Source: an uncultured Clostridia bacterium (GTDB lineage: Bacteria; Bacillota; Clostridia; Oscillospirales; Acutalibacteraceae). Taken from it: 8,387 nucleotides of DNA. Below the pieces are notes generated by a model. The model saw nothing but the letters and a program-made list of their open reading frames with translations. It was not told the origin of the DNA and made no database searches. The position numbers and the translations under genes are program-made. Positions 6,586 through 8,387 of the stretch are shown here, in pieces (the stretch's first letter is position 1; every line of letters starts with the position of its first letter). The stretch covers positions 1-8,387 of the forward strand of contig CAMFTS010000046.1 in the NCBI GenBank assembly GCA_945988915.1, written 5' to 3'.

Positions 6586-6672
6586 GTGAATAGTGGTGCA
6601 TTTTCCCTATTAAGTGTTTTAACTTTTCATATGAACAAAAAAGCACAGCCGAAGCTGTGCTTTAAGTTTTAA
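6586..6672 (+). CDS. Possible small ORF, 28 codons (33 if from ATG 6571), unknown function
   Basis: I do not recognise this peptide. A GTG start is preceded by a perfect AGGAGG (6574-6579) at an optimal 6-base spacing, the best ribosome binding site in the window; an in-frame ATG at 6571 is the alternative. The peptide begins MNSGAFSLLSVLTFHM, short and hydrophobic with no charged residue in its first 16, and ends in a Lys-rich, Cys-containing tail of 12 residues. The tail and the stop overlap the hairpin that terminates capA from the opposite strand. It is the only plus-strand candidate, converges on capA, has no adjacent plus-strand gene for which it could be a leader, and shows no convincing plus-strand promoter. 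A chance ORF over an antisense CCTCC sequence is the main alternative. Confidence 0.3.
   Translation: MNSGAFSLLSVLTFHMNKKAQPKLCFKF
6637..6663 (-). terminator. Intrinsic terminator of capA (ppa-capA unit)
   Basis: A perfect 10-bp stem (6640-6649 with 6654-6663; AAAGCACAGC/GCTGTGCTTT) carries the extra-stable C(UUCG)G tetraloop when read on the minus strand. Its descending arm runs into six consecutive Ts (6642-6637). It begins 19 bases after the capA stop codon. The plus-strand reading has only interrupted Ts, so the terminator is oriented for capA. Confidence 0.9.
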
Positions 6673-6681
6673 AAATTTCCG

Positions 6682-7875
6682 TTATTTCCAATATTTAGTA
6701 TCAATAATGTTTGCAAGTTTTTCCTCAAGATACGAAACGCTGAAAGAAGAGCAATCAAGTCTTGATGCCTGTCTTTTTGCAAGCTCGTCCGAATATTGAC
6801 TGAGCTGATATATCTTAACATCGTCAGAGCCTCTTACATAGTGGGTTACTATGGGAACGAACGATACATTGTCGATAGTGAGTCTGTTTGTTGTCATATC
6901 TTTTGTAACGCTGTATTTTACCATTCCGCCAAGAACTCTCAGCGGTGTATTCTGCTGAGAAATGAAATTGCCCAATGAATATACGACAAGTGTTCGTGAG
7001 CCGTCGGTTTTTTCGATAAATTCAATAGGCTGAAGGACATGAGGATGATGACCGATAATCACATCTGCGCCCCACTCTGCCATTTTCTCTGCTAACTCGC
7101 GTTGCTTTGCTGTCGGTTCGGTTTCATATTCATTGCCCCAATGAACATTTACAAGAACCATATCGCACTGTTCTTTTGCATCTTTTATCTTTTTTTCAAT
7201 CAAATCTTCTTCGGAAGTATAAATAATTTCAAGCTCACTGCCGGACGGAAGATAAAGACCGTTTGTATATTGTGTAGCGCCGACAAGGCCAATCTTAAGT
7301 CCGTTTGATTCAATGTATTCAACACGGTTTAAATCCTCTTCGTTTTTATAAGCGCCTGTCCTTGTAACAGTACCGATACTGTCCCAATACTCAATGGATT
7401 CTTTCAGCCCCGATTCTCCCTGGTCAACCATATGGTTGTTAGCCATATTTATAACATCAAAGCCGATTCTCGCAATCTCATCGCCGACCTCGCGCGGAGA
7501 ATTAAACTGCGGATATCCGGAAAGTTCATGCGACTCGGAAATTATTGTTTCCTGATTTATGGTTGCAATGTCAGCTTCGCCGACAACATCGGCTATATTC
7601 TCATAACAGTATGAAAAATCGTAACCGGTTCCGCCTGCTCTTTTGTTAGCCTGCTCATAAATTCCGTCGTGTATCAGGTTATCTCCGACAGATATAAAAT
7701 TCACGGTCAGCGATGTCGGTTGTGTTGTTTTTTCTGCCTTTTGGGTTACCGGAACAATTTCTTCAGTCGGTATAACTTGCTTTCCGTCCTTGTAAATAAT
7801 AGCAAAAGCAGATCCGCAGACAAGCACTATTACGAGTATTGCCGCGAGAAACGCTTTAACATTACTGTTTTTCAT
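6682..7875 (-). CDS. CapA family protein (poly-gamma-glutamate synthesis protein CapA-like, metallophosphatase fold), membrane-anchored
   Basis: CapA-family proteins have a calcineurin-like metallophosphatase fold and lie on the outer face of the membrane; the founding members act in poly-gamma-glutamate capsule formation. The 397-residue protein has an N-terminal hydrophobic segment (about 8-27), likely an uncleaved anchor since no good lipobox precedes C20. A polar Thr-rich linker (about 30-55) follows, then the family domain (about 57-345). Metal-site-like motifs are seen in order: SVGDNLIHD (62-70), NQET (107-110), ANNHMVDQG (145-153), VHWGNEY (244-250), GHHPHVLQP (275-283) and SLGNF (300-304). 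The ATG start has AGAGGA 8 bases upstream. It follows ppa by 48 bases and ends at its own terminator, so it probably shares the ppa transcript. No capB or capC neighbour is visible in the window, so capsule synthesis is not implied; the substrate is unknown. Confidence 0.9.
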   Translation of the reverse strand: MKNSNVKAFLAAILVIVLVCGSAFAIIYKDGKQVIPTEEIVPVTQKAEKTTQPTSLTVNFISVGDNLIHDGIYEQANKRAGGTGYDFSYCYENIADVVGEADIATINQETIISESHELSGYPQFNSPREVGDEIARIGFDVINMANNHMVDQGESGLKESIEYWDSIGTVTRTGAYKNEEDLNRVEYIESNGLKIGLVGATQYTNGLYLPSGSELEIIYTSEEDLIEKKIKDAKEQCDMVLVNVHWGNEYETEPTAKQRELAEKMAEWGADVIIGHHPHVLQPIEFIEKTDGSRTLVVYSLGNFISQQNTPLRVLGGMVKYSVTKDMTTNRLTIDNVSFVPIVTHYVRGSDDVKIYQLSQYSDELAKRQASRLDCSSFSVSYLEEKLANIIDTKYWK

Positions 7876-7890
7876 TATATTTCCTCTTTC

Positions 7891-7935
7891 AATACTTAAT
7901 TTTTATTTGCAAATACTTAATTTTTATTTGCAAAA
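7891..7935. repeat. 21-bp tandem direct repeat (two full copies plus 3 bases)
   Basis: The 21-base unit AATACTTAATTTTTATTTGC plus A occupies 7891-7911 and again 7912-7932 with no mismatch, and the next three bases continue the pattern. On the minus strand the unit carries the last two ppa codons (TGC AAA) and its TAA stop, so one copy spans the gene end and the other lies in the spacer before capA. Identity between copies suggests a recent slippage duplication. Confidence 0.9.
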
Positions 7936-8387
7936 TTTCTCTTTATATCTTGCAATAGAATCGTCTATTATATCTACTGCCGACAATACACCTTTAACAT
8001 CATCTATGGCTGTTTCTTTATTTTCAAGAGTTTTGTAAACCTTAAAGAAATGCTGCATTTCCTGGAAGATATGTGCAGGAAGCTGAGAAATATCCTTGTA
8101 TTCGTTGTAAGTAGGATCATCAAACGGAATAGCTATTATCTTGTAGTCCGGCGCGCCGTTGTCAAGCATAGAGATAACGCCGATAGGATAGCAATTGACA
8201 AGAGCCATAGGTTCAATCTGTTCAGAGCAAAGGACAAGCACATCAAGCGGATCGTTATCCTCTGCATATGTTCTCGGAATAAATCCGTAGTTTGCAGGAT
8301 AGTGGGTTGATGTATAAAGAACTCGGTCAAGGCGAAGCATACCCGTTTCCTTGTCAAGCTCATATTTCATTTTACTGCCTTTGCTGA
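7924..8387 (-). CDS. ppa: Inorganic pyrophosphatase, family I (5' end beyond the window)
   Basis: This cytoplasmic metal-dependent enzyme hydrolyses pyrophosphate to phosphate, pulling forward biosynthetic reactions, including nucleotide-sugar and tRNA charging steps. The frame stays open to the window edge: codons before the ATG at 8370 read S-K-G-S-K, giving SKGSKMKYELDKETG. This matches the conserved N-terminal block of family I enzymes (IPKGS.xKYE.DK). The ATG is therefore an internal Met and the true start lies past 8387. Counting from that Met, the active-site segments are KYELDKETG (2-10), THYPANYGFIPRT (22-34), EDNDPLDVLVL (37-47, with D38, D40 and D43), D70 and D75 with K77, and Y112-K113. 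About 148 residues plus the missing start agree with the usual 170-180. The stop lies within a 21-bp tandem repeat. It is probably co-transcribed with the CapA-like gene. Confidence 0.95.
   Translation of the reverse strand, partial: SKGSKMKYELDKETGMLRLDRVLYTSTHYPANYGFIPRTYAEDNDPLDVLVLCSEQIEPMALVNCYPIGVISMLDNGAPDYKIIAIPFDDPTYNEYKDISQLPAHIFQEMQHFFKVYKTLENKETAIDDVKGVLSAVDIIDDSIARYKEKFCK

Noticed and set aside
6586..6672. Small ORF as a leader peptide attenuator
   Set aside because: A hairpin does follow the ORF start, but the plus-strand U-tract is interrupted and no plus-strand gene follows; it runs into the end of the CapA-like gene.
7815..7835. Lipoprotein signal in the CapA-like protein
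   Set aside because: C20 is preceded by Leu-Val rather than a small residue at -1, and the hydrophobic segment is better read as an uncleaved anchor.
7891..7935. Phage or element attachment site, or CRISPR repeat
   Set aside because: The two 21-bp copies touch with no spacer, there is no integrase or cas gene nearby, and simple slippage explains them.
8050..8363. Open frames on both strands inside ppa
   Set aside because: They overlap the conserved pyrophosphatase frame and encode no recognisable motif.
1..8387. Insertion sequences, tRNA or rRNA genes
   Set aside because: I saw no transposase motifs, terminal inverted repeats, tRNA-like T-loop sequences or rRNA segments on either strand.

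Overview
The window is a low-GC, densely packed stretch of a Gram-positive chromosome. It most resembles a Clostridia genome of the Ruminococcaceae/Oscillospiraceae kind; this is inferred from gene order, protein type, AT-rich spacers and AGGAGG-type ribosome binding sites, and cannot be resolved to a genus here. Every confidently called gene is on the minus strand, so transcription runs from high to low coordinates.

Upstream block (8387 to about 6637): the 3' part of a family I inorganic pyrophosphatase gene (ppa), cut by the window edge, is followed 48 bases later by a CapA-family protein with an N-terminal membrane anchor. The block ends at a strong intrinsic terminator with a C(UUCG)G loop. 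A 21-bp tandem duplication covers the end of ppa and the spacer after it.

Gap (about 6636 to 6349): this gap of roughly 330 bases holds a second minus-strand terminator-like hairpin, a possible 28-33-codon plus-strand small ORF with an ideal Shine-Dalgarno sequence, three helically phased TGAAAAAA tracts, and a near-consensus sigma-A promoter (TTGATT, 17 bp, TATAAT). A candidate MraZ-binding motif lies at the predicted transcription start.

Division and cell-wall (dcw) cluster (6348 to 1): mraZ, rsmH, ftsL, a two-PASTA class B penicillin-binding protein, murE and murF (running off the left edge). This is the classical dcw order, with 0-106 bases between genes. MraZ would autoregulate the operon. 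RsmH methylates 16S rRNA. FtsL and the PBP act at the septum. MurE, of the meso-diaminopimelate-adding type, and MurF extend the peptidoglycan stem peptide in sequence. The murE stop and murF start abut exactly (TAAATG). The only sizeable internal spacer, between ftsL and the PBP gene, contains a 15-bp hairpin that pairs fully only in the transcribed strand.

Most of the window is ordinary housekeeping DNA and I see no clear new system. The items most worth a second look are the small ORF and hairpin block in the mraZ-capA gap, the ftsL/PBP intercistronic hairpins, the promoter/operator architecture, and the start-codon corrections (TTG for mraZ and murE; ppa continuing past the edge).
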